Both the position numbers and the translations under genes were made by a program. The notes below the pieces were generated by a model that saw only the letters and a list, made by a program, of their open reading frames with translations, did no database searches and was not told the DNA's origin. Of a stretch of 64,000 nt of DNA, positions 8,303 to 15,886 are shown one piece after another (within the stretch, counting starts at the first letter, position 1; each line of letters begins with the position of its first letter). The DNA comes from JAPOKJ01 sp043767985 (GTDB taxonomy: Bacteria; Pseudomonadota; Gammaproteobacteria; Burkholderiales; Burkholderiaceae_E): NCBI GenBank assembly GCA_043767985.1, contig JAYVKZ010000324.1:29290-93289 (forward strand), given 5' to 3'.

Positions 8303-9433
8303 TTAAGCCAAGGCCCGACTAATGAGTATACGTTGGATATCACTGGTGCCTTCATAGATCTGAGCCACGCGCACATCGCGATAAATACGCTCGACCGGGA
8401 AGTCACTCAAGTAGCCGTAGCCGCCATGAATTTGAATCGCATCCGAGCAGACCTTCTCGGCCATTTCACTGGCAAAGAGCTTGGCCATGGCCGCTTCTTT
8501 CAGGCAGGGCAGGCCCGCATCTTTGAGGCTTGCGGCATGCAAGATTAACTGGCGAGCCGCCTCAATTTGAGTGGCCATATCGCTCAAGCGAAACTGAACC
8601 GCTTGGTGCTCAAAAATGGCCTGACCAAAGGCCTGTCGATCTTTGGCGTAGCTGAGTGCCGCGTCAAACGCAGCACGCGCCATGCCCAGCGACTGAGAGG
8701 CAATACCAATGCGACCACCCTCCAGTCCAGACAGGGCGATCTTGTAACCCATGCCCTCTTCCCCGAGCAAGTTAGCGGCAGGAATACGGCAGTTCTCGAA
8801 AATGATTTGTGCGGTATCTGAGGCATGCTGGCCAAGCTTGTCCTCCAGTCGGGCCACCACATAGCCTGGCGTTTTGGTGGGTACCAAGAAGGCGGAAATG
8901 CCTTTTTTTCCCGCAGCCTTGTCGGTCACTGCCATCACAATGGCTACGTCGGCAGTTTTGCCCGAGGTGATGAATTGCTTCACACCATTCAATACATAGT
9001 GGTCGCCGTCACGGGTCGCGGTGGTTCGCAGCGCAGAAGCATCGGAGCCGGTGTGTGGTTCAGTCAAGCAAAACGCGCCGAGCATATCCCCGGCCGCGAG
9101 AGGTCGTAGCCACTGCTCCTTCTGGGCGGTATTCGCATAGCTCATCAAGATCGAACACACCGGACAGTTGTTCACCGAAATGATGGTGGAGGTTGCGCCA
9201 TCCCCTGCGGCAATCTCTTCGATAATTAAGGCAAGGCAGGTGTAATCTAGTCCTGCCCCGCCCCACTCCTGCGGCACGGCAATGCCATAGCAACCTAAGG
9301 CTGCCAGCCCTTTAAGTTCCTGGGTAGGAAAGGTGCAGTGCTTGTCCCAGGCCGCGGCCTTCGGCTTGATTTCGGCTTCAACAAAATCACGCACGGCATC
9401 TCTCACCATGCGCAGGTCTTCACTTAACAGCAT
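8303..9433 (-). CDS. Acyl-CoA dehydrogenase
   Basis: A 376-residue FAD-dependent acyl-CoA dehydrogenase. The three domains are present: alpha N-terminal, beta middle (F-C-L-T-E-P-H-T-G-S-D-A at about 125) and C-terminal (I-Q-I-H-G-G-Y-G-Y near 335). The catalytic Glu of the short/medium-chain class is seen in Q-I-Y-E-G-T-S-D-I-Q-R near the C-terminus. It introduces a trans-2 double bond into acyl-CoA and passes electrons to ETF. Together with the SDR 3 bases upstream it forms a two-gene unit. Confidence 0.93.
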   Translation of the reverse strand: MLLSEDLRMVRDAVRDFVEAEIKPKAAAWDKHCTFPTQELKGLAALGCYGIAVPQEWGGAGLDYTCLALIIEEIAAGDGATSTIISVNNCPVCSILMSYANTAQKEQWLRPLAAGDMLGAFCLTEPHTGSDASALRTTATRDGDHYVLNGVKQFITSGKTADVAIVMAVTDKAAGKKGISAFLVPTKTPGYVVARLEDKLGQHASDTAQIIFENCRIPAANLLGEEGMGYKIALSGLEGGRIGIASQSLGMARAAFDAALSYAKDRQAFGQAIFEHQAVQFRLSDMATQIEAARQLILHAASLKDAGLPCLKEAAMAKLFASEMAEKVCSDAIQIHGGYGYLSDFPVERIYRDVRVAQIYEGTSDIQRILISRALA

Positions 9434-9436
9434 AAT

Positions 9437-10114
9437 CTACCAGGCAAGGGCCTGGCCCTTATAGTCAAAGAAACTACCGCCTGGGTAGGCTTGCGAATTA
9501 GCGATCACATTGCGCATGCCTGTCACGCTCACGACAGGGTCAACATCCGCATTAGGGCCACCCATATCAGTACGCACCCATCCCGGATGAAGCGAGAGCA
9601 CCCGCACGCCAATCGGCGAGTATTCACCGTGGGCTAATTTACCAAGCATGTTGGCCGCCGCTTTGGAAGTTCGGTACAACATGCCATAGCTCGCGCTGGC
9701 ATCGGCAATTGAACCCATGCGACTAGTAATAATGGCTAGGGTGCCTCGGGCAGGCCCAAGCAAGGGCGCAACCACGGGAATGATCCGCATGGAAGCCAAG
9801 ACATTGGTGCGCATGACCAGATCGAACTGTTCGTCTGAGGGCGGCTGAGTGATGGTACTGGTGCGAGGGCCATATACCCCTGCATTGATCACCGATACGT
9901 CAATACGCTCGCCATCGAGCTGCCAGGCCATGCCGGCCACTTCACTGGCATTGAGTACATCGACGCTAAGAGTATTCACGCCCAGATCGCGCAGCTTTAT
10001 GCGGTCGGCCTCGCTGCGGTGGGTACCAAACACCGTCCAGCCTTCGGCGCGGTATTGCTTGGCAAATTCTAGGCCAATACCTCTTGAGGCTCCAACGATT
10101 AAAACAGTAGACAC
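9437..10114 (-). CDS. Short-chain dehydrogenase/reductase
   Basis: A 225-residue classical SDR. The cofactor motif G-A-S-R-G-I-G is at residues 8-14, N-A-G-V-Y-G near 81-86, and the catalytic Y-x-x-x-K is Y-R-T-S-K near 147-151, preceded by the Ser of I-T-S-R-M. It reduces or oxidises a carbonyl/alcohol with NAD(P). Sits immediately upstream of the acyl-CoA dehydrogenase in the same direction. Confidence 0.88.
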   Translation of the reverse strand: MSTVLIVGASRGIGLEFAKQYRAEGWTVFGTHRSEADRIKLRDLGVNTLSVDVLNASEVAGMAWQLDGERIDVSVINAGVYGPRTSTITQPPSDEQFDLVMRTNVLASMRIIPVVAPLLGPARGTLAIITSRMGSIADASASYGMLYRTSKAAANMLGKLAHGEYSPIGVRVLSLHPGWVRTDMGGPNADVDPVVSVTGMRNVIANSQAYPGGSFFDYKGQALAW

Positions 10115-10317
10115 TGGCCATGCTCCTAGGCAATGATGAGTGACTTCGCGTATCCGAAGCCTTGCTGCATTTTAACGCCCAGGGCGAAGACTTCCTTAAA
10201 TCATTTCCACTGGGCATGGGCTTTTTAAAAAGCTATTTTCAACTGACAGACTAACTTGCTTGCAAGTGATGTCGTCGCTAAAGACTCGCTTCAGTAGCTT
10301 CGCCCGGCATGAAATGC

Positions 10318-10346
10318 TTGCTTACGTTGCTTCATGTATCTACAAT
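10318..10346 (+). promoter_or_regulatory. mazEF promoter candidate
   Basis: TTGCTT (10318-10323), 17-base spacer, TACAAT (10341-10346), a reasonable sigma-70 promoter placed about 25 bases before the mazE ribosome site. The -10 box overlaps the inverted repeat at 10342-10356. Confidence 0.5.
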
Positions 10347-10356
10347 GTATCATTGT
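10342..10356. promoter_or_regulatory. Palindromic operator candidate for mazEF
   Basis: Perfect inverted repeat ACAATG-TAT-CATTGT (6-3-6) overlapping the predicted -10 box and ending 8 bases before the GGAGG of mazE. Position suggests autorepression by the MazEF complex. Confidence 0.6.
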
Positions 10357-10377
10357 CAACTCATGGAGGGAAACCAT

Positions 10378-10641
10378 ATGTCAATTACCCGAATTTCAAA
10401 GTGGGGCAACAGCCTAGCCTTTCGGCTGCCGAGTGCAGATGCGCGGCAGTGGGGTGTTGTTGAAGGCACTGATGTTCTCGTTGAGATCAATCACGGTGTG
10501 CTTACGGCACGCCTTGCCACGCCAAAGTACACTTTGGACCAGCTTCTTGCGACCTGCACTCCCGAAAATATGGCTTTGTCGGAGGACGATCAGGCCTGGA
10601 TCAACATGAAACCCGTGGGTAAAGAATGGGGTGCTGAATGA
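10378..10641 (+). CDS. mazE: MazE-family antitoxin
   Basis: An 87-residue AbrB/MazE-fold antitoxin beginning S-I-T-R-I-S-K-W-G-N-S-L-A-F-R-L-P, the classical MazE DNA-binding N-terminus. I start at ATG 10378, which has GGAGG 9-13 bases upstream; longer in-frame starts lack a ribosome site. The acidic, flexible C-terminus (around E-D-D-Q-A-W) would wrap the toxin. Overlaps the toxin gene by 4 bases (ATGA) and carries a perfect palindrome in its promoter. Confidence 0.93.
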   Translation: MSITRISKWGNSLAFRLPSADARQWGVVEGTDVLVEINHGVLTARLATPKYTLDQLLATCTPENMALSEDDQAWINMKPVGKEWGAE

Positions 10642-10982
10642 TTCTTCGCGTTGATCGCGGTGACATTATTCATGTTGACTTGGAACATACGAAGGGTAAA
10701 GAAATTAAGGGTTATCGGCCCGCTTTGGTCCTTACTCCCAAAGCATTCAATATTTTAGGCTTGGCGCTTGTCGCACCCATCACTCGGGGCGGAGTTGGCG
10801 CAAGGGAGAATGGCTTTACAGTGCAATTGATGGGCTCTGGATCCGAGACACAAGGGGTTGTCAACGTCCAGCAAATCACGATGATTGATCTCTCCGGTGA
10901 ACGCAAAGTACGAGTTGTCGAAAAGCTGGACTCCTCGTTCGTTGCTGAGGTGCTTGCTCGTGCCCGCACGCTTCTTGATTGA
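10638..10982 (+). CDS. mazF: MazF/PemK-family mRNA interferase toxin, ChpB-like
   Basis: A 114-residue toxin. It shows R-G-D-I-I-H-V-D-L at the start, the catalytic-loop R-P-A-L-V-L near residues 27-32, A-P-I-T-R-G-G near 46-52, and V-V-N-V-Q-Q-I-T-M-I-D-L near 73-84; this pattern is closest to ChpB/PemK. It cleaves single-stranded RNA at short sequences when free of antitoxin. Complete length, coupled to mazE by a 4-base overlap. Confidence 0.93.
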   Translation: MILRVDRGDIIHVDLEHTKGKEIKGYRPALVLTPKAFNILGLALVAPITRGGVGARENGFTVQLMGSGSETQGVVNVQQITMIDLSGERKVRVVEKLDSSFVAEVLARARTLLD

Positions 10983-11149
10983 TCTGTTCAACGTGAATTC
11001 TGACGATCACAGTGGTTTCATTAGCGGGGACCCGCTAGTGCAATTGCCGTTTCGACCTGGGCAACGGAACGTAGCCGCATGCTGCTACAGTACCCGTGGG
11101 AGCTAGATTTGCCTATTAATGGGCGTTAAGTTTAAATAAGCCCAAAATT

Positions 11150-11392
11150 ATGAGCAACTTCGCCAGCCAGGCAGGGGTCAACCGCAACACCCTAACGGCC
11201 CTGGAACTCGGCAAGCCCGGCACCAGCATGGGCGGTGCCCGTCCCAAGGCCACCATTGATTAGATCGTCACGGTGGCGCGTCCATGGCGCGAGAGCTTCT
11301 TCACGTGTGGTGTGTCCGTCCAGGACCTGGACTACATCGCTCCCGCCATCCTGCCCGAGCGTTTCTTCTTTGAAAGACCAGCTCGTGAATGA
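11150..11392 (+). pseudogene. Collapsed hipBA remnant (HipB tail fused to two HipA pieces)
   Basis: From ATG 11150 one frame reads the end of a HipB-like XRE domain (A-G-V-N-R-N-T-L-T-A-L-E-L-G-K-P-G), then directly the HipA kinase motif G-G-A-R-P-K-A, then a TAG at 11261. Past the stop, in the same frame, comes a HipA-like C-terminus (W-R-E-S-F-F-T-C-G-V-S-V-Q-D-L-D-Y-I-A-P-A) ending at TGA 11390. About 80 codons therefore stand for what should be more than 500. This is a decayed toxin-antitoxin locus with at least two internal deletions. The 167 bases between mazF and this remnant hold no gene I can name. Confidence 0.65.
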
Positions 11393-11399
11393 GTCGCCG

Positions 11400-11530
11400 T
11401 ATCAGGCGCTGGATGTACGCCAGATATCTGTCCACGAGCGGGCGAGCGTGGCGGGGACCCAGCATCAAGGCCCACGTGCGTAAGTATCTTCTCGATGGCG
11501 GATCTGCCAAGGTACGGAGGCCTTGGCGTG
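11400..11530 (-). pseudogene. Probable IS91-type transposase C-terminal fragment
   Basis: On the minus strand, codons from 11496 downward read I-E-K-I-L-T-H-V-G-L-D-A-G-S-P-P-R-S-P-A-R-G-Q. This resembles the C-terminal tail of IS91/ISCR-type transposases (I-x-K-I-L-x-H-x-G followed by P-P-x-x-P-A-R-G). The preceding L-A-D-P-P segment lies in another frame, so a frameshift separates them. Only the tail is left; no terminal repeats were found. The remaining bases to 11640 show no recognisable gene. Confidence 0.45.
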
Positions 11531-11641
11531 CGCCAGGCCCCAACTGACCTGCTCCAAGTCTAGAAAGCAGACCAAAGGATGCGCGAAATTGAGGTTGAGA
11601 AGTCTCAGTGCTAACTACCTCGCAACATGACCTGAAATTTT

Positions 11642-12280
11642 CTAGATTTGAAACCTGTCAAATGCAAACAGCGCGGCCACGACCAGCGCAGCAGCCACTG
11701 GCCCGGCCAACGGATAGACGATAAATACCAATAAGGGGGCAACCATCAACAAATGGCGCAAGCCCCAGCTGTACAGGAGCCCCGCGCGGCGCAGGTATGC
11801 CACGGCTGTCGGCCCCCAGCGGTTGCGTTCTTCAGACTCGACCGGCATCGACAAAATAAAGCCTGCGTGGTTGTAGTAGCGCACCGCCATCGCCGAGCAG
11901 ACCAGCGATGCAAACAACACAGCCATCAGCACCAGCTCTATCACTAGCCGGGCCGTAAAGTGTCGTGCCATGTTGTCGAGGGTACCAAAAGAAGAATTGA
12001 GAGACGGCGTGAGCAAAGTGGCTGCGCCAATCAAGCCTAAAGCTGCAGTTGATGCTGTCATAGTAGCGGCCATCAGCGAGTTACGCAGCGTTTGCACCGC
12101 CAAAATCTCAGAGCCTTTTTGCGTGGACAGGGCTGCAAACCACTCTTCCCGCAAGTTGGCATGTGCCGAACGCGCCAGCAACGCCGGGCTGCGCCGCTGC
12201 AGCCAGAGCAATGACAGCTCGTAGGCGACCAGCATGGCAACTGTGAGGCCTGCTGCCAGCAACGCCGTTAAGGTGGTCAT
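11642..12280 (-). CDS. DUF599-family membrane protein
   Basis: A 212-residue membrane protein with four hydrophobic segments (roughly residues 5-27, 70-92, 110-132 and 180-205) and the family hallmark A-V-Q-T-L-R-N-S-L-M-A-A-T near residue 60. The function of DUF599 is not established. It is the last gene of the sulfide-associated minus-strand unit (ArsR regulator, two YeeE/YedE halves, then this), 10 bases after the second YeeE/YedE gene, so a role in the same response is likely by context. Confidence 0.8.
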   Translation of the reverse strand: MTTLTALLAAGLTVAMLVAYELSLLWLQRRSPALLARSAHANLREEWFAALSTQKGSEILAVQTLRNSLMAATMTASTAALGLIGAATLLTPSLNSSFGTLDNMARHFTARLVIELVLMAVLFASLVCSAMAVRYYNHAGFILSMPVESEERNRWGPTAVAYLRRAGLLYSWGLRHLLMVAPLLVFIVYPLAGPVAAALVVAALFAFDRFQI

Positions 12281-12290
12281 GTTGTGGCCT

Positions 12291-12728
12291 TCATACAGCG
12301 CCTATTACCTTAGTGCGTTGACGGTTTTCGCGCCAGGTGAATATCACCATACCGATCAGCATGGCGGCGACAAAGACCAGCGCCTTGGGCTCGCCCATGC
12401 CAAGCGCCACCAAGCCAGGACCTGGGCAGAAACCGGCAACGCCCCAGCCCGCGCCGAATAGCGCACTGCCTGCTAACAGACGGCGATCTATGGCCGATGC
12501 GGTGGGCAGTTTCATTTCTGCGCCGATGAACGATCGCGTGCGGTTTTTAGCGACTAAAAAAGCAAAAAATCCGACTAAAATCGCCCCGGCCATGACCAAG
12601 CTCAGGGAAGGATCCCAGGCACCCGCGAGGTCTAGGAAGCCGAGTACCTTGGCGGGATTTGCCATACCCGAAACGATGAGCCCTAGGCCGAATACCAAGC
12701 CTGACAGCAAAGAAGTTAGAACGTACAT
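12291..12728 (-). CDS. YeeE/YedE-family sulfur channel, second half protein
   Basis: A 145-residue membrane protein; I take ATG 12728 because the reverse-strand GAGGAG lies just upstream and the N-terminus then starts in a TM helix. It has four hydrophobic segments and the motifs G-L-I-V-S-G-M-A-N-P-A-K-V and G-A-G-W-G-V-A-G-F-C-P-G-P-G, where the Cys is the conserved sulfur-relay residue of this family. YeeE/YedE proteins conduct thiosulfate or related sulfur species; here the channel is split into two half-size proteins encoded by adjacent genes (11 bases apart), as in PmpA/PmpB-like pairs. Confidence 0.88.
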   Translation of the reverse strand: MYVLTSLLSGLVFGLGLIVSGMANPAKVLGFLDLAGAWDPSLSLVMAGAILVGFFAFLVAKNRTRSFIGAEMKLPTASAIDRRLLAGSALFGAGWGVAGFCPGPGLVALGMGEPKALVFVAAMLIGMVIFTWRENRQRTKVIGAV

Positions 12729-12739
12729 ACGAGCTCTCC

Positions 12740-13174
12740 TCAAAGATTGAACAGGTGGCGAAGAACATATACTGTGACGAAGCCAGCGCCCATGAAAGTA
12801 GCAGTAGCCACCAGGGATCGTAGCGACAGCCGTGACAGGCCGCACACCCCATGCCCGCTGGTACAACCCGCACCATAACGTGTGCCCACGCCCACCAGCA
12901 GCCCGGCAGCAACCAAAGCTGCGTAGCCAGCGTTAATCTGCACGGCAGGCAGGGCTAGAAAAACGGCATAGGCTAGCGGCGCACCGACCATGCCGACAAG
13001 AAAAGCCACCCGCCAAAGCATGTCACCCCGAGCTGGGGCAAGCAGGCCACCCAGCACGCCACTGATGCCCGCAATACGGCCATTGAGCAGCACAAACATG
13101 GCGGCGGCCAAGCCAATCAACATGCCGCCAACCAGCGACGACCCGGGTGTAAATGCATTCCAGTCAATAGTCAT
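12740..13174 (-). CDS. YeeE/YedE-family sulfur channel, first half protein
   Basis: A 144-residue membrane protein with about four hydrophobic helices and the family signature G-A-G-C-T-S-G-H-G-V-C-G-L-S-R, whose Cys residues are thought to relay sulfur atoms. Start chosen at ATG 13174, which shares one base with the TGA of the ArsR gene (TGATG) and has a GGAG upstream; the TTG three bases earlier is less likely. Forms a pair with the next gene; together they equal one full YeeE/YedE. Confidence 0.88.
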   Translation of the reverse strand: MTIDWNAFTPGSSLVGGMLIGLAAAMFVLLNGRIAGISGVLGGLLAPARGDMLWRVAFLVGMVGAPLAYAVFLALPAVQINAGYAALVAAGLLVGVGTRYGAGCTSGHGVCGLSRLSLRSLVATATFMGAGFVTVYVLRHLFNL

Positions 13175-13512
13175 CAAGCTTCTCCTTCAGGGCAATACAA
13201 ACGGTGCAGAAGCACCAAAATTTCAAGCGTTCTTGGGTCGGCCACACTGTAGTAAATATTTTTTCCCTGACGGCGGGTACTGACGACGCCTTCACTGCGC
13301 AACACGCCAAGTTGCTGCGACAAAGTGGGCTGAACGATGCCAAGCTCATTTTCAAGTTCGCTCACACAATGCTCACCTTGCGAGAGCTGGCACAGCAGCA
13401 GCAACCGGTCAACATTGGCTAACACTTTTAAAACACTAACGCCTTCAGCGGCTGCGCTACGCAACTGCTCCGGGCTGATGACGGGCGGTGTGATGTGAAG
13501 AGATGCATTCAT
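13174..13512 (-). CDS. ArsR-family persulfide-responsive repressor, SqrR/BigR-like
   Basis: A 112-residue winged-helix regulator with the BigR/SqrR pattern V-L-K-V-L-A-N-V-D-R-L-L-L-L-C-Q-L-S at 27-44 and a recognition helix Q-P-T-L-S-Q-Q-L-G-V-L-R at 61-72. Cysteines at 41 and 107 have the spacing of the two redox Cys of SqrR/BigR that form a sulfur bridge on exposure to persulfide; a third Cys is at 49. It is expected to repress both its own operon (two sulfur channels and a DUF599 protein) and the divergent persulfide dioxygenase through the 91-bp shared promoter region, and to release them on sulfide stress. Metal-site residues of ArsR/SmtB sensors are not evident. Confidence 0.9.
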   Translation of the reverse strand: MNASLHITPPVISPEQLRSAAAEGVSVLKVLANVDRLLLLCQLSQGEHCVSELENELGIVQPTLSQQLGVLRSEGVVSTRRQGKNIYYSVADPRTLEILVLLHRLYCPEGEA

Positions 13513-13545
13513 ACGATAAATGGTGAATTTACGCGGTACAGGCCA

Positions 13546-13582
13546 TTGACATTAATATATCAAACAATATAATATAAGTCAA
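13546..13582. promoter_or_regulatory. Overlapping divergent promoters forming an imperfect palindrome (ArsR operator candidate)
   Basis: Plus strand: TTGACA (13546-13551), 16 bases, TATAAT (13568-13573), reading toward the dioxygenase. Minus strand: TTGACT (13582-13577), 17 bases, TATATT (13559-13554), reading toward the ArsR gene. The two promoters face each other and occupy the same 37 bp, which is AT-rich and an imperfect inverted repeat. A dimeric repressor bound here would block both. Binding is inferred, not shown. Confidence 0.7.
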
Positions 13583-13611
13583 CATATTAACTACATGAGG
13601 GATTGCCGAGT

Positions 13612-14493
13612 ATGAATAGCCGCATCACAACGCAAGCATTTTTTGATCCCAGCACCTGGACCGTGACCTACGTCGTATCAAACAATGCGGATCGCCACGC
13701 AGCCATCATCGATCCTGTGCTGGACTACGATTTCAAGTCTGGCAGCACCAGCACCGTCTCTGCAGACTTGGTGGTGAGCTACCTCAAAGCGCAAAATTTG
13801 ACGGTTGACTGGATTCTTGAAACCCATGCCCACGCCGACCATTTGTCTGGCGCGTATTACCTGAAGGAGCGGGTAGGTGGGCGAATCGCCATTGGCGAAA
13901 ACATTCGCACCGTGCAGTCCACCTTTAAGGCTGTGTTCAATCTGGGCGCCGAATTTTCAACCGATGGCAGGCAGTTTGACCACCTTCTCAGCGACGGAGA
14001 GGTTTTCAATATTGGCAATGTCCAAGCTGTTGTCATGCTGGTGCCCGGCCACACCCCCGCCGACGTGGCCTACCGAATTGAGGACTCAGTTTTTGTCGGT
14101 GATACGCTGTTCATGCCCGATGTAGGCACGGCGCGCGCAGACTTTCCCGGCGGCGATGCGCACGCATTGTATCGGTCAATCCACAAAGTATTGGCCTTGC
14201 CGCTTGAGACCCAATTATTTGTTTGCCATGACTACCCGCCCGCATCGCGCAATGCACAATGGCAAACTACTGTGGCCGAGCAGCGCGAGAAAAATATTCA
14301 TGTGCGGGATGGTGTTTCAGAAGAACAGTTTGTAGCCATGCGCACCGCACGGGACGGCACGCTTGAAATGCCTTCGCTGATCATTCCTGCCATACAGGTC
14401 AATGTACGTGCAGGTGAGATGCCCGATCCTGAGGCCAACGGTGTTCGGTATCTAAAAGTTCCATTGAATACGCTTGGTGGGAAAGTACATTAG
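13612..14493 (+). CDS. Persulfide dioxygenase-like metallo-beta-lactamase-fold protein (Blh/ETHE1 type)
   Basis: A 293-residue MBL-fold protein. I start at ATG 13612 because GAGGGA at 13597-13602 gives a 9-base spacing; the TTG at 13603 would have none. The metal motif T-H-A-H-A-D-H is at 71-77, P-G-H-T-P near residue 143, V-G-D-T-L-F-M-P-D near 162, and C-H-D-Y-P-P near 205. This ETHE1/Blh arrangement binds a single Fe(II) and oxidises glutathione persulfide to sulfite. Divergent from an SqrR/BigR-like repressor, as in the bigR operons of Xylella and Agrobacterium. Confidence 0.9.
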   Translation: MNSRITTQAFFDPSTWTVTYVVSNNADRHAAIIDPVLDYDFKSGSTSTVSADLVVSYLKAQNLTVDWILETHAHADHLSGAYYLKERVGGRIAIGENIRTVQSTFKAVFNLGAEFSTDGRQFDHLLSDGEVFNIGNVQAVVMLVPGHTPADVAYRIEDSVFVGDTLFMPDVGTARADFPGGDAHALYRSIHKVLALPLETQLFVCHDYPPASRNAQWQTTVAEQREKNIHVRDGVSEEQFVAMRTARDGTLEMPSLIIPAIQVNVRAGEMPDPEANGVRYLKVPLNTLGGKVH

Positions 14494-14500
14494 TGGGGTA

Positions 14501-15682
14501 TTAAATCATTTCCACGGCCATGGCAACCGCTTCGCCGCCGCCAATACACAGCGACGCAATACCACGCTTGCCACCGGTTTTACGAAGGCCACCTAATAAG
14601 GTCACGAGAATACGGGCACCGGAAGCACCAATAGGATGGCCCAGCGCAACTGCGCCGCCATGGATATTGACTTTGTCATGCGTGAGCTTGTGCTCCACCA
14701 TTGCTGCCATGGTGACGGCAGCAAAGGCTTCATTGATTTCCCAAAGATCGACTTCGCTGCTTTTCCAGGCAGCCTTGTCGAGCACTTTTTGGATTGCCCC
14801 AGCGGGAGCGGTGGTGAACCATTCTGGCTGATGTGCATGGGTGGAATGGGCAATGATGCGAGCGATCGGTTGCAGGCCTTTTTTAGCCGCAGTCGATGCT
14901 TTCATCAGCACTAGGGCCGCTGCACCGTCGGAGATCGACGAAGCATTGGCCGCAGTGATCGTGCCGTCTTTCTTGAACGCCGGTTTCAGGCCAGGAATCT
15001 TGTCGAGCTTAGCTTTGAAAGGCTGCTCGTCTTTATCGATCAGGTTTTCACCGGTCTTGGAGACCACCTTGACGGGGGCCATCTCCCAGGTAAAGCTGCC
15101 GTCGGAGTTAGCCCGCATGGCACGTTCCGTCGAAGTGATTGCAAACTGATCTTGCGCTTCACGGGTAAATTTGTACTTGTCGACACAGTTCTCGGCGAAG
15201 ACGCCCATGGCGACACCTTTTTGGTAGGCATCTTCCAAACCGTCCATCGCCATATGGTCATAGGTGGTAAACGCGCCGTAACGGATACCTTTGCGGGCAC
15301 TCAACATGAGGTGCGGGGCATTGGTCATGCTCTCCATGCCACCTGCAATCATAATGTCGTGACTACCGACTGTGACCAAGTCGGCGGCCATCATGACGGC
15401 CTTTAGGCCTGAACCGCACATTTTCGAAAGGGTGACGGCGCCAACGGACTGGGGCAAGCCCGCCGCCAAGGTCGCTTGGCGCGCTGGCGCTTGGCCGAGG
15501 CCCGCCATCAGGCAATTACCAAAAAACACTTCCCCAACCTCTTCCCCCTTGATACCCGCTCGATCCACCGCCGCCTTGATCGCCACTGCGCCTAGTTGAA
15601 CTGCGCTATGGGACGCAAAATCACCCAGCAAACTTCCGATAGGAGTGCGGGCAGCCGATACGATAACGATAGGGTCTTGCAT
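14501..15682 (-). CDS. Acetyl-CoA C-acetyltransferase (thiolase)
   Basis: A 393-residue thiolase of normal length. The nucleophile is C89 in S-K-M-C-G-S-G; the second active-site set is visible in G-G-A-V-A-L-G-H-P-I-G-A-S-G and S-L-C-I-G-G-G near the C-terminus. It condenses two acetyl-CoA or splits acetoacetyl-CoA. The neighbouring acetoacetyl-CoA synthetase suggests the degradative direction here (acetoacetate to acetyl-CoA), although a role in polyhydroxybutyrate synthesis is not excluded; no phaB/phaC is in the window. Confidence 0.93.
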   Translation of the reverse strand: MQDPIVIVSAARTPIGSLLGDFASHSAVQLGAVAIKAAVDRAGIKGEEVGEVFFGNCLMAGLGQAPARQATLAAGLPQSVGAVTLSKMCGSGLKAVMMAADLVTVGSHDIMIAGGMESMTNAPHLMLSARKGIRYGAFTTYDHMAMDGLEDAYQKGVAMGVFAENCVDKYKFTREAQDQFAITSTERAMRANSDGSFTWEMAPVKVVSKTGENLIDKDEQPFKAKLDKIPGLKPAFKKDGTITAANASSISDGAAALVLMKASTAAKKGLQPIARIIAHSTHAHQPEWFTTAPAGAIQKVLDKAAWKSSEVDLWEINEAFAAVTMAAMVEHKLTHDKVNIHGGAVALGHPIGASGARILVTLLGGLRKTGGKRGIASLCIGGGEAVAMAVEMI

Positions 15683-15886
15683 GTCAGTGTCGTTCTATTT
15701 TGTAAGGGAGTCAGATTGTCGCGCCGCTTTTGCGGCAATGCAACATCTGGATTCACTTTTCCACGCAATCTTTTGGATGAGGTGCTCTAAACTCGTCGCT
15801 CAGCGGCGACTTTGACGCAGAACCCTCAGCATTTTGGTGAACTCTTTCCTTGTTAGGCCGAATTTCTTGGCGATGAACCTGGGTTT

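Noticed and set aside
12547..12912. Alternative minus-strand frame and the long N-terminal extension to 12866 of the YeeE/YedE gene
   Set aside because: The extension has no TM character, runs over the preceding gene, and ATG 12728 has a clear GAGGAG site.
15794..15811. Hairpin GTCGC/GCGAC between thiolase and hydrolase genes as a terminator
   Set aside because: Short stem and no T-tract on the strand where a terminator would be needed.
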